Positions 17,269 through 26,213 of a DNA stretch of 64,000 bases are shown one piece after another; position 1 is the first letter of the stretch, and each line of letters opens with the position of its first letter. The position numbers and the translations under genes are program-made. Origin of the DNA: Candidatus Melainabacteria bacterium (GTDB lineage Bacteria > Cyanobacteriota > Vampirovibrionia > Obscuribacterales > Obscuribacteraceae). Below the pieces are notes generated by a model. It saw only the letters and a program-made list of their open reading frames with translations, made no database searches and was not told the origin of the DNA. The stretch is taken from positions 95,550 through 159,549 of the forward strand of contig PLXC01000026.1 of NCBI GenBank assembly GCA_003151275.1. Reading direction: 5' to 3'.

Positions 17269-19578
17269 TCATCTTCTTTGCGTGCCTTTGAAATTTTGCC
17301 AAGGATTGATTGCCTGATTGTTGCCTACAGGCTTTGGCGGAGGTGCAATTATGCGATCAGGAGTTACCACAGTAATAGACGGCGCAATGTTTATCGCTGG
17401 AACTGGATTGTTTCCTGCACTTCCGTCTGGATTGTTACCGGCATGTTCTCCTGTGGACTTTTCAATGACTGTTGGCTGATCGAGCGATTTAAGTTTTTCA
17501 CTGAATAGATTCCAGTCATCCCTTAATCGAATGTTTGCCATGGCCAATTTGCACTCCTGCTTGGCGCTGTTCTTATCACCCGTGATCGCCATCAAGTCGA
17601 TCACTTTCATTTGTGCATCGAGCGGCTTGTTGCCGTATTGAATTAGCTCCCTATAAACAGAGATGGCTTCGTCGATTCGCTGTGCTCCGGCTAGTGATTC
17701 CGCGTATGACAGTCTCTCATCACTGGATAGATCCCGCACTTTCTTTAACGCCTCAAACTGAGCAAAAGCTGCACGGTAATCTTTCAGAGAGATTAGTGCA
17801 TAAGCAAGATTATGCCTGGAAGCAGGATCGTTTGGATTGTTTTTAACGAGCAGAGCAAAGAGATCTACTGCTTGTGATGGATTGCCACCATCGAGCATCT
17901 CGGATGCTTTCTGCGTCACCTTAGTTGGGTCGGTTTTTATCAGCATCGCTAACGCTTTAATATCAGCGTGTGAAATATTGCTGATTGCTCGATCACCTCC
18001 CAGCATCATTTTCTTCGTTTGTATGGACGCGATGGCCCGCTTCTCTTTCACTTCTTTAAGTTGCGGTTGCACCTTTAGGACTTCGTCAAAATCGTTTAGA
18101 GCGTGATTGAATTGCTTGAGCGAAAAATAGCTATTGGCTCTTTCCAGGTAATATTTTGTGTTTCCGTTAATAGCGATAGCAGCACTAAAATAGGGCAGGG
18201 CCTTCTCATATTCATTTGAAAGATAAAACGAATGCCCAACCAGAAAATTAGTTTCAGGATCGTTAGGTCTGGTGCCTAGCAGGGCTTGATAGTCCATACC
18301 TGCCTTTTTAAACTCTTTAAGCTTCATATAATACGATGCGCGCAGTAACAAGTATTTTGAAGAGTCACCTGGGGATGCTTTCATCGCCATTGTTAAATAC
18401 TTCGCTGCTTGATCAAGTTGACCAAGCATCTCATTGCATTTTGCGAGGTCTTCGTAAGTTTTGGCGTTGCGGCCTTCGGGATTTAGGTCAAGTGCTTCGT
18501 TCAAATCCTTTATCGCCAAAAGGGGCTTGGCGATGGATATATATAATTGACCGCGGGCTCTATAGAAGTCTGCATTTCCCGGATCCTTAGAGATGGCACG
18601 AGTCAGTTCGCGTATTGAGTTAGGGACGTGCGATTGAGTTGCGACAGGTTTGTTGCTAAAACTAGTCAGCATTGCAATCAGAAGGCTAAATGCCGCCACA
18701 CAAACCCAAATCCACTCTTGGCGCCAAATTCCTCTACGTGCTGATTTTAGTTTCTCGATCTCAGAAGTTTTAGTAGTTTCGACGAAGTCGATACGATTTA
18801 GCGTTTGTGTCTGAGAACCAGGTTTCTTGGGACGGAGCAAAGATGGTACTGGCTGTATGTCGTACACGTTGGTTTCTGTGTTTAGGAAATCCAAAGCCAA
18901 TTTTTCCAACTCGGACAATAGGTCCGGCATGTCATCGGAACCTTGTCCCAGGTAAAAAGTTTCATTGGCTTCAGGTACGATTTTTGATAGATCTAGCTTG
19001 CCTAAGGCTAGTCCTAAACTTGTCGTTTGGGCTCGGGTTGAACCGTCCTCATGATCAGGATCTTGATCGATGTCTAGTGTGGATAACTCAGCATGGTCTG
19101 ACTCCTCTCCGGATGTTGGTGTGAAATCAATTTTTGTCAATGCATCCGCGGAGTGCTGATCCTCCTCTAGTGCAGCAAGCGATTCTTCTTCGGTAACGGT
19201 CGGCAAGTCACCTGTGTCGGTGGGTTTCAATCGTGCATTAAGTGAATTTTGACTTGACGATAGACCTGTAGATGGATTTATTGCAAGAGATTCAGCCGAC
19301 TGCGCTTTCATCTTAGTCGCACTTCTCCGCAGTAAGTCAGAAGCAACTTTCCCGATGGGCGCGAGTTTGTGCTCAGATGATATTTCAGTGTTTTCTATTT
19401 CTTCTGCAAAATCTGAAGGACTCTGTCCTGGGCTCATCTCATCGCCTGTGTCTTGGGTCGGAGGACCGACGCTAGGAGTGGAAGTGTCAACTTCTGGCGC
19501 CTTCCTTTGGAAATTCTTTTCATCCGATGGATTGTCTTTAACCAACGTTATAGTTTCGTTTCGAGAGGACTTGTCCAC
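17269..19578 (-). CDS. TPR membrane protein of the pseudopilin locus
   Basis: 769 residues. An acidic, low-complexity N-terminal third (1-280) is cytoplasmic by inference. A single transmembrane helix (WIWVCVAAFSLLIAMLTSF, about 290-310) follows, then an array of tetratricopeptide repeats (about 330-680; e.g. NADFYRARGQLYISIAKPLLAI, AKYLTMAMKASPGDSSKYLLL) and a Pro/Asn-rich tail. The GTG at 19578 has AAAGG 6 nt upstream. The next gene is the prepilin peptidase, 43 bp on. Such proteins scaffold envelope assemblies; Tad loci often include TPR proteins (TadD), but this one is larger and membrane-spanning, so TadD identity is not claimed. Confidence 0.85.
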   Translation of the reverse strand: MDKSSRNETITLVKDNPSDEKNFQRKAPEVDTSTPSVGPPTQDTGDEMSPGQSPSDFAEEIENTEISSEHKLAPIGKVASDLLRRSATKMKAQSAESLAINPSTGLSSSQNSLNARLKPTDTGDLPTVTEEESLAALEEDQHSADALTKIDFTPTSGEESDHAELSTLDIDQDPDHEDGSTRAQTTSLGLALGKLDLSKIVPEANETFYLGQGSDDMPDLLSELEKLALDFLNTETNVYDIQPVPSLLRPKKPGSQTQTLNRIDFVETTKTSEIEKLKSARRGIWRQEWIWVCVAAFSLLIAMLTSFSNKPVATQSHVPNSIRELTRAISKDPGNADFYRARGQLYISIAKPLLAIKDLNEALDLNPEGRNAKTYEDLAKCNEMLGQLDQAAKYLTMAMKASPGDSSKYLLLRASYYMKLKEFKKAGMDYQALLGTRPNDPETNFLVGHSFYLSNEYEKALPYFSAAIAINGNTKYYLERANSYFSLKQFNHALNDFDEVLKVQPQLKEVKEKRAIASIQTKKMMLGGDRAISNISHADIKALAMLIKTDPTKVTQKASEMLDGGNPSQAVDLFALLVKNNPNDPASRHNLAYALISLKDYRAAFAQFEALKKVRDLSSDERLSYAESLAGAQRIDEAISVYRELIQYGNKPLDAQMKVIDLMAITGDKNSAKQECKLAMANIRLRDDWNLFSEKLKSLDQPTVIEKSTGEHAGNNPDGSAGNNPVPAINIAPSITVVTPDRIIAPPPKPVGNNQAINPWQNFKGTQRR

Positions 19579-19678
19579 TTTGTACCTTTCCGCAAACGGT
19601 TTGGTTTTCTTAGTCCGGGATCTCTTCGTTCGTAGTTCGGTTTCTTACCGCTGACCCTCCTTAACAGCACTTCCCACA

Positions 19679-20785
19679 TCATTTGATCAAAGTAGCCACA
19701 GTCGATCCAACGTTTGCATAAACACCGCCTTGGGTTGGATCGAACACTGTCACACCGGGCACAGTATTTGACTGACCAAGAAACTTGACCTGAAATTCTC
19801 CAAAGACCCCTTGCCCCTGAAAGGAACTATTTGCCACATAAGGGCCGGTGAGCTGGACTGTGTAGACTCCGGTTACTAAACCGTTAGTTGTGACGGGCAG
19901 CAACACGGTCTTACCGCCTGCCCAAGTAGCGAGGTTGCCTTTTGGGTCAGAGATACTTGAGTTGTATGCTCCGTGAACCGCAGTTATTTCACTCACGCCA
20001 ATTTGTATGGGATTCGTAGCCGAGCAACCGCTGCCGTTGACGCACTCGCCAAAGCAATTTATAACCGACCTGATCCCGTTGGGATTCGATTGGGCGTTGC
20101 TCAGATCGCTCAGTCCCATATCTACCCAGTAAGTTGGAAGTATCGGTGGTGCTTGCTTTGCGCACCCACCCATAACGCTGTTGAACGTGACATAAGTTGT
20201 GCTGGGGAAAGTAACCGGCGGAGCAGGAGCTGGCGACGGCAATGGTGATGGGCAATCCGGACCTAATTGTGCGTTCGTCTCCAGAAACCACGGAGGCGCA
20301 GGCCCAACCGCGATAGGCAGTTGTTCGGCAGTCGCACTTACCCCGACGACATTTTCTGATCCATTAACTACGCCAATGATATAAGGGGCAAAGATGTAGG
20401 CGATCGGAAGATTCATGCTGACCGTGCAAGCATTGTTGACACCGCCATTTAGAGAGGAGAAGTTAACTGCTACCGAGTTTGTTGGAATACTGATTCCAGA
20501 CGGACTGTAGATATCTGCGGAGCCTTGCTGAACCATGTATTTGGCATCGGTTGTTGCTTTGGCCATGTCTGCTGCGACTGATTTCCATTGCAAGTCATAG
20601 CAGGCTTCTAGGGCTGCAGCATCAACAACTGATTGCATCTCGGTGCTGGCAGAAGCGAAATGCGAGATGTCGACGGCGATGCAAGCGAACAGTAAGGCTA
20701 TGCCAATGCCGAACAACAAAATCACCGATCCAAGTGCACCTCGTTGTCTGCGTGCTCTTTTATGTTTGCAAATTTCTCTCACCAT
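19679..20785 (-). CDS. TadG-like pseudopilin protein
   Basis: About 368 residues. A basic N-terminus (KHKRARRQRGALG) precedes a hydrophobic helix and the Tad signature VDISHFASASTEMQSVVDAAALEAC. The remainder is exported and Pro/Gly/Asn-rich with paired cysteines. The internal ATG at 20785 is favoured: GGAG lies about 6 nt before it, and the longer form (to 20845) would overlap the upstream gene by 35 bp. It is the third of three consecutive TadE/TadG-like genes. It probably forms part of a Tad-type pilus or adhesion complex in the inner membrane. Confidence 0.83.
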   Translation of the reverse strand: MVREICKHKRARRQRGALGSVILLFGIGIALLFACIAVDISHFASASTEMQSVVDAAALEACYDLQWKSVAADMAKATTDAKYMVQQGSADIYSPSGISIPTNSVAVNFSSLNGGVNNACTVSMNLPIAYIFAPYIIGVVNGSENVVGVSATAEQLPIAVGPAPPWFLETNAQLGPDCPSPLPSPAPAPPVTFPSTTYVTFNSVMGGCAKQAPPILPTYWVDMGLSDLSNAQSNPNGIRSVINCFGECVNGSGCSATNPIQIGVSEITAVHGAYNSSISDPKGNLATWAGGKTVLLPVTTNGLVTGVYTVQLTGPYVANSSFQGQGVFGEFQVKFLGQSNTVPGVTVFDPTQGGVYANVGSTVATLIK

Positions 20786-20810
20786 GTAATCTCCAGCGAA
20801 TGACTCAAAC

Positions 20811-21344
20811 TTAGGGCTCGATATCAGCCACATAAATGCCTGCAATAGTAGTATTGGTAGGCGTCAAGCGCATACCAAAAAAAGAGAGTGGAGGGCTAGG
20901 CCACGCCGCTAAACCGTTGCCACCGGGGTATAGAACTTGGACCGCCACTGCACCCTGTCCAGCAACACTGGTCAGGCACTGTCCGCTAGCTATGACTGGA
21001 GGGGCTGTGGATACGAAGTTGCCGGCACTATCTATAGTGCCATTATTGAACTGGCTGTTTGTCGTTACGCAGTTACCGACACGGACGCCACTATTTTTCC
21101 AGGTGGAATAACTGGCAGCTGAGTTTCCATTTCGTTGGGCTAAGTAGTTAAAATTGATTGCTAACCATCGGGCTTCCGTTCTGGCCGCCGAATCAACTCC
21201 AGTTTTCAGGTACATGTACATGCTTGCTTCATAAGCAAGGTAGACCACCAAAATGAAGATTGGCACCACAATTAATATCGCCGCTGCAAATTCCATTATC
21301 TCTGCGCCTGCTTGCTTTCTGTTTTGACATCGTCTCTGCCGCAT
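20811..21344 (-). CDS. TadE-like pseudopilin protein
   Basis: About 177 residues: a short basic N-terminus (MRQRRCQNRKQAGAE), then the TadE-type helix IMEFAAAILIVVPIFILVVY followed by KTGVDSAARTEARW. TadE proteins are prepilin-peptidase-processed pseudopilins; the Glu a few residues into the hydrophobic helix matches position +5 of processed pilins. The ATG at 21344 has GAGG about 7 nt upstream; the upstream extension to 21464 reads as non-conserved sequence overlapping the neighbour. It ends 25 bp before the TadG-like gene. Confidence 0.82.
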   Translation of the reverse strand: MRQRRCQNRKQAGAEIMEFAAAILIVVPIFILVVYLAYEASMYMYLKTGVDSAARTEARWLAINFNYLAQRNGNSAASYSTWKNSGVRVGNCVTTNSQFNNGTIDSAGNFVSTAPPVIASGQCLTSVAGQGAVAVQVLYPGGNGLAAWPSPPLSFFGMRLTPTNTTIAGIYVADIEP

Positions 21345-21376
21345 GTGCGTGCCTCTTGTGGGAACGAGTGTATGGA

Positions 21377-21961
21377 TTAGTGCGCTATCGGCCACGAGCA
21401 CGATGAGCCAACCGTTGTGCTGGCAGCATCGAACGTAGCTCCGCCGATGCGTAACGGGACCCATGGGAAATCTGGAAGCCCCGGTCCGGATTTGTAGTTA
21501 ACGTAAACCGTGACGTAACTTTGTGACAAGCTTGGCGAGTTAGGAATATGGAAGTAAGTTTTAAACTGCGCACTGGAGTTTTTCTTGATCACGCCCGGTA
21601 CGGCAATGCTATTCACTATTGTCGTGTAGTTGGGGTCACTTGTATTTGCCGGACCTGAGCTGGCACCATTCGTATTCATTGTCGTGTAGCCGAGTGTTCC
21701 ATACCCGTAAGCGATCTCATGAGCCGCCTGGCGAGCCACGTAAGCAACCAGCTGTTTGAGCACGAAATAGTCGCTGATCTCGATAATTGCCATCATCAGT
21801 AAAATCAGCAAGGGCAATAGCAATGCAATGGCGCCCGCCATTTCAGCTAACGCCGCCCCCCTGTGCGAGCGCTGTCGCTTGTCGTGACTGACATGAAGTG
21901 GAGCGTCACGTCGAGTTCGCCTGGGAAATCCTTTGGATGCTGCTGTATCGCTTCGATTCAT
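21377..21961 (-). CDS. TadE-like pseudopilin protein
   Basis: About 194 residues. A long basic leader, RGAALAEMAGAIALLLPLLI (TadE helix with the pilin-type Glu, AEMAG) and EISDYFVLKQLVAYVARQAAHE mark the family; the exported remainder ends in a Cys-containing segment. The ATG at 21961 has a GGA-rich site about 11 nt upstream. An extension to 22057 is possible but unlikely. It is the first gene of the run TadE-TadE-TadG-TPR-prepilin peptidase-LRR. No TadA ATPase, TadB/C or Flp gene is in the window. Confidence 0.8.
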   Translation of the reverse strand: MNRSDTAASKGFPRRTRRDAPLHVSHDKRQRSHRGAALAEMAGAIALLLPLLILLMMAIIEISDYFVLKQLVAYVARQAAHEIAYGYGTLGYTTMNTNGASSGPANTSDPNYTTIVNSIAVPGVIKKNSSAQFKTYFHIPNSPSLSQSYVTVYVNYKSGPGLPDFPWVPLRIGGATFDAASTTVGSSCSWPIAH

Positions 21962-22390
21962 CGTTTTGAATTCCTGCCTTCGAAAACGCCGCAATAGCGG
22001 ACCTCGCAACCAATGGCACGAAGCCACAATCTCATCTGACGTGAGAGCGCGAGCCAAAAGCTGACGTTGGAAAGAGGGTTCCTGATTCGACTATTACACG
22101 CCCATCAGCAATGGGGTGTCCCTCACAATGGTGATCAGGCTTGCAACCCGCATGAACTTTTTGTAATGTGGTGCTCGCGAAGTGGTTCTTTAGTCCATCT
22201 TATGGGTATTGTTTTGTCCTACTTGTAATACTGCGTGACGGTTGCTTCAGCTGAAGAAGCGAGCTGCTTAGCCTCATAGCGTCATACTTCAGATAATATT
22301 TTATACTTTGTATAATGCCACCACATACAGTGAGCGTTAGCGGATTGGAAAGGCTTGCCTCAATACGCCTGGCACTATATATGGTGCGCG
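21962..22390. other. 429-bp spacer upstream of the pseudopilin operon
   Basis: No convincing gene. An AT-rich block at 22291-22316 holds TATAAT on the plus strand and TATTAT-like hexamers on the minus strand, which could be a promoter for the pseudopilin operon with a long leader. A -35 partner is not clear. Open frames here are short and lack family features. Confidence 0.4.
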
Positions 22391-23293
22391 CTATGGACGA
22401 CGATCGTGTTTTAGCAGAATTTCTTTGTTGTTTTCGACCAGCACTGGATCCATTAATCCAAAGTGGTAGATCGTCCAATCCTTTATTTGTCCGCGCCGAA
22501 CAACATGCAATCGCAAAGTGGCGGACTTAAGGCGAGGCAAGCGTGCTTCAATCTGCTCAGCGGGTATGACTGTGCCATCTGCTCGGACCACGGGACCCGC
22601 TTCCTTTGGATGAAGGTACTCGGCAGCGTCTGCACCTAGCGCTTCTTTAATGGCATCATCGGTTGATTCTTTGGGAGGCAGTTTCTCCTCCTCCGCTTTT
22701 TTTGCGCCATCTTTTTGTAAGGCTTCAAATTCGGTTGCTGCTTCAGGAGGTAGTGGTTCGGCTGATGGCGCGATGCTTCCCGGCTTCAAACCCTGGCGAA
22801 AACGTAATGTAAAACCTTTCCATGCATCATTGTCAGGATCTTGTAAAAACTTGGCGAATTCTGCTTCTGTCATTTTTTTTCCGTATGCCATCGGAAGCGG
22901 CAGAAACACTGGTGAGTAATGAGTTGGATTGAACGAAACCGGCACGTCGACTGCGAAATCCTCTGGACGTTCCCACGGAATCAGATACGCTTTGGTGTTG
23001 TCCATTTTTGTCGCGGTTGGTCGACCAATTTCAAAATCGTGTCCGGTCATAAAAGCAAGATTTGGTTCTTGACCTGATTGGTAAATAAGAAATGATCCCC
23101 AACCACCCTTAGCGGGGCATCGACACACGTTTCCGCCAAAATGTTTAACTGATTTTGCAAGTTTTCCAGATTTTATATCTGTTAAAAATGTGATCGCTTC
23201 GTCCTTTGGATCAGCAAAGGCCAACGAGTAAATCCACGTACTCGCGGAGATAATTGCAAGTAGAATAAACAGTAACGGGTAGGCGAATCTCAT
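22391..23293 (-). CDS. Unknown exported or membrane-anchored protein
   Basis: About 300 residues. The N-terminal helix (FAYPLLFILLAIISASTWIY) is a signal or anchor. The first part of the exported domain has a CRCPAKGGWGSF segment and the middle is Pro-rich (PFLPLPMAYGKKMTEAEF). A charged Glu/Lys linker (~200-240) follows, then a compact C-terminal domain (LRLHVVRRGQIKDWTIYHFGL). No family recognised. ATG 23293 is preferred to GTG 23302. It is divergent from the polytopic protein at 23353. Confidence 0.7.
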   Translation of the reverse strand: MRFAYPLLFILLAIISASTWIYSLAFADPKDEAITFLTDIKSGKLAKSVKHFGGNVCRCPAKGGWGSFLIYQSGQEPNLAFMTGHDFEIGRPTATKMDNTKAYLIPWERPEDFAVDVPVSFNPTHYSPVFLPLPMAYGKKMTEAEFAKFLQDPDNDAWKGFTLRFRQGLKPGSIAPSAEPLPPEAATEFEALQKDGAKKAEEEKLPPKESTDDAIKEALGADAAEYLHPKEAGPVVRADGTVIPAEQIEARLPRLKSATLRLHVVRRGQIKDWTIYHFGLMDPVLVENNKEILLKHDRRP

Positions 23294-23352
23294 TGAAGCC
23301 ACTCTGAAATACAGTCAGTCTAACACGCTACATCATACGGGGTGAGGATCAC

Positions 23353-24795
23353 ATGGCTACGCTGTCAACCAACATAATGATCCTGTTTTTCGCAACTGCG
23401 GCGCTCGTGTTTTCTTGGTTCTTCGTTCGAGGCAAAGAGTGGACACAGTTGTCGGGCACGACTTTTGCTCAAACACTGAAGATAGCGGCCATTATTCTAC
23501 TGCCCTTCTTGGCATTGTTCGGTCTCGCTCAACTTGGTGCTCTCACTGTTGCTGGCTCCGTGCTGTACTTTGCCCCGGCGCTGATCATTCCATTTATAAT
23601 TTCCCGTCTCAATTTTCTTCCGTTCGAACGTTCAATTCTTTTCCTGGCGATGTTTGTTGGTGCAGCAATGATGCTGCCTGCTGAATCGGAAAACGCTATC
23701 GCCGCAATGATAGCCGGACTATTTGTGTGGAAAATTTCGGACAATTTGCTGCTGCCGGAACAATCAACTTTAGAAGATCTGTTGCCAAGTTTGATTTGGT
23801 TGGTCACGGTCTACTGGACCCACGTCGGTGGTGGCACTGCTGCCGCTGGTGTTCAACAAGGAGTTGTTCTAGGCACCCTGGCTGTTTCCATGTTTTTGCG
23901 CTGGGTACAAAGACCGCTGCTGCATAAAGAAGACAAGGTTTATCTGAAGCGTATAGTGCTCTCTATGACCGGTGGTCTAGCTGTTTTGTGCGTAATAACG
24001 AAAGTAGTGGGTGCCACCGCAGCTATGCCAAAGATTGCCGCAATTGCTGGTGCCGGGTACTTCCTCGCCTACATTTTGCAGACAACAGATAATTACAAAG
24101 AAGAGGGCGCCGTCAGAGGTCTGAAGCAACTTATATATATCGGCATTTTTACTTTGATCGCCAGCAGATTGTTTGGAATGCTTGGCGTGCTCGTCTTAGC
24201 CGGCACTATGTTGGTTGCCACCAAATCTGGTACTGCTCAAATCGCCGGTATATTTTGGGCTGTTAAGGCATTGATTCAAACTTTCATCGCCCAGTACAAT
24301 CCGAACGTCACCGGCGTCAATTTGACGCACAGTTACACGAGCGCAGCACTCTATGCCGGATTTTTGGCGGTAATTGTTTTTAGTCTATTCATCCGAGATC
24401 CTAAGGACAAGCGTTTGCTGATGGTTTTGCTCTTGGGTGGAGCAGTTGCACTGCCGGCAGGTTCAAATTATTTCGTTCATCCAGAGCCGACTTCAAGCAT
24501 GTTAATTGCCGGCTCAGTGGCAGCGATTTTGTTTTGTGCGATGGCAGCCGCGTTTTACCAACGCGCCGTCGAAGGTCACGAAAACCTGATTCTGATTCCG
24601 GGGATCATGGCTTCCAGTGCTCTGCTCACACACGAACTGCTTGAATTGGGACAAGGATCAACTGCGCATGATCGCTTAATTGCGATTGGTGCGTTAGCCG
24701 TCTTAGTGGTCATTCTTGGGGTTGTAAATCATTTCGTCTTTTCCGGTCCTAAGGACGCTCCCAAGGTGGCAGTGACCAATGACGCCGTCGGTTAG
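23353..24795 (+). CDS. Polytopic membrane protein of unknown function
   Basis: 480 residues, almost entirely hydrophobic, with roughly 12-14 predicted transmembrane helices and short loops. GAGGATCAC precedes ATG 23353, a good ribosome site. No catalytic or transporter signature was recognised. It could be a permease or a membrane-sensing protein, but nothing visible decides. It is divergent from the unknown exported protein at 22391-23293, with only 59 bp between the starts. Confidence 0.78.
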   Translation: MATLSTNIMILFFATAALVFSWFFVRGKEWTQLSGTTFAQTLKIAAIILLPFLALFGLAQLGALTVAGSVLYFAPALIIPFIISRLNFLPFERSILFLAMFVGAAMMLPAESENAIAAMIAGLFVWKISDNLLLPEQSTLEDLLPSLIWLVTVYWTHVGGGTAAAGVQQGVVLGTLAVSMFLRWVQRPLLHKEDKVYLKRIVLSMTGGLAVLCVITKVVGATAAMPKIAAIAGAGYFLAYILQTTDNYKEEGAVRGLKQLIYIGIFTLIASRLFGMLGVLVLAGTMLVATKSGTAQIAGIFWAVKALIQTFIAQYNPNVTGVNLTHSYTSAALYAGFLAVIVFSLFIRDPKDKRLLMVLLLGGAVALPAGSNYFVHPEPTSSMLIAGSVAAILFCAMAAAFYQRAVEGHENLILIPGIMASSALLTHELLELGQGSTAHDRLIAIGALAVLVVILGVVNHFVFSGPKDAPKVAVTNDAVG

Positions 24796-24825
24796 GTCAG
24801 CACAAAATTTGAGCGGGCTTGTTCC

Positions 24826-25512
24826 TCACAAGTCCGGAGTTGACGCGCGGGCGTGTTTCTTCTTGTACGTTTCGTACGATTGTTTAATGGCTTCCGGTAC
24901 TGAAATCTTTGCTAAGCCATGCTTCGTTATCTCGTCAAACTGACTTGATAGTTCGTTGGCCTCATCCACGGTTTTCTTGCGATAATTTTGACAGACCTGA
25001 CGCGCTGCTTTGTCCAATGCGTCGGCGAGTGCCTCTTCTGCGTTAGCGCCTTCTCCCTCGAATCGCAATCCGATAGCAGGTTCAGACGCCTCGAGCGCCG
25101 CTGCCTGAGCCTTCTCATAGATCTGCATGACGATATCTACGTGTCCCTTCTCATGCTCTAGCGTTTTTTTGTCAGCCAGCTGACCTACGCGCATCGTAAT
25201 TGGCAACGAAATTGTCAAAGTTACTTTGGTGATCGTGATCACAACCCTAGTCTTGTCACTGATTGTGGTGCTATCGAGATTGTATAGAAACTGGGGATAG
25301 CAGTGAAAGAACCAGTCTGTGATCCCCTGGGAAGAGTGCACATTCACATATTCAACGAATGTACCATGTTGGATGTATGGTGGTTTCTTGATGATAATCA
25401 CAGCATTTTTGCGATCAATCGATGTTGGTGGTGGCAAGTGATTGGTAACCGGCGTGCTACAGCTCACCAAAAACAGACCAATTGTAGGGATCGCCAATTG
25501 CCTGAGATTCAT
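24826..25512 (-). CDS. DUF922-like lipoprotein with HExxH motif
   Basis: 228 residues. The N-terminus MNLRQLAIPTIGLFLVSCST contains a lipobox (LVSC), so the mature protein is probably a lipoprotein. Residues near 120 read LEHEKGHVDI, a HEKGH zinc-binding motif as in the DUF922 predicted Zn-dependent proteases, followed by a long helical C-terminal region. The ATG overlaps the stop of the upstream gene by 4 bp (ATGA), so the two are coupled. Protease activity is a family-based inference. Confidence 0.75.
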   Translation of the reverse strand: MNLRQLAIPTIGLFLVSCSTPVTNHLPPPTSIDRKNAVIIIKKPPYIQHGTFVEYVNVHSSQGITDWFFHCYPQFLYNLDSTTISDKTRVVITITKVTLTISLPITMRVGQLADKKTLEHEKGHVDIVMQIYEKAQAAALEASEPAIGLRFEGEGANAEEALADALDKAARQVCQNYRKKTVDEANELSSQFDEITKHGLAKISVPEAIKQSYETYKKKHARASTPDL

Positions 25513-25976
25513 TTGGGTTGCTCGTGGAATTCAGGATGTTTTGCTTGGATTCGGGCCAGGCGATGCTCCAGTCGTAGCGCGTCTTTTGTACGATTGTTTG
25601 CCAGTAATTTCTGAATGAAAAACTGCAGTGTGCCCTCAAACCTTTTGTCGTCCTCCGGTTTTAAACCTTGCTCAAGATCGCGCTTGGTCATATTTTTCTC
25701 AAGCTCACTCAAATAAACGTCTGGAGCAATCAAAACACTTTGCTCGTTGAGCGGTTCGAAACCATAAACCCAGCGATTAACCGGCTTTGTCTCAAGTTTA
25801 AGATTGCTCAAGGGAAAGTCTTCAGATGGTTGCGCCTGGGTTTGGGTTTTTCGTGGTGAGCGCATTCCTTCGTCCTTGCGGGCTGGAGAGCCGATCGATA
25901 CTTGGCTAATTAGCAGCGCTGCCAGTAGTGCAGTTCTACCGGCTGGTATGCCTCCAGGCAATTTGTTTGTTGACAC
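25509..25976 (-). CDS. Small exported protein of unknown function
   Basis: 155 residues. GTG 25976 has GAGG 7 nt upstream. A weakly hydrophobic N-terminus (GRTALLAALLISQVSIGS) may be a signal sequence, followed by a charged linker and a helical domain (LSELEKNMTKRDLEQGLKPE...LRLEHRLARIQAKHPEFHEQ). No family recognised. Its stop overlaps the start of the HEKGH lipoprotein gene, so the pair likely works together. Confidence 0.7.
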   Translation of the reverse strand: MSTNKLPGGIPAGRTALLAALLISQVSIGSPARKDEGMRSPRKTQTQAQPSEDFPLSNLKLETKPVNRWVYGFEPLNEQSVLIAPDVYLSELEKNMTKRDLEQGLKPEDDKRFEGTLQFFIQKLLANNRTKDALRLEHRLARIQAKHPEFHEQPK

Positions 25977-26213
25977 TACTGCACCTCATTGCGACGTTTG
26001 CCTACAAAGAGGAGCATAGCTGAATGTTTAGGCTAACGCCTTAGATGGTTTCCGGTTGAGCGTGTTCTTGCGAACAAACGGTCGTAAAGCTGCAATAATC
26101 ATAAAGGAGCGGATCGGAGTCGTGCGCTTGCTCGTCGATGTTGTGACCAATGCCACCGCAGAATCTTCGCTACGATTCTTAAATGCACCAATGATCAACC
26201 GAAACGATGCACA

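Noticed and set aside
22315..22530. A 71-residue plus-strand open frame after a TATAAT
   Set aside because: It overlaps antisense the exported protein gene and has no family features; only the AT-rich block was kept as a note.
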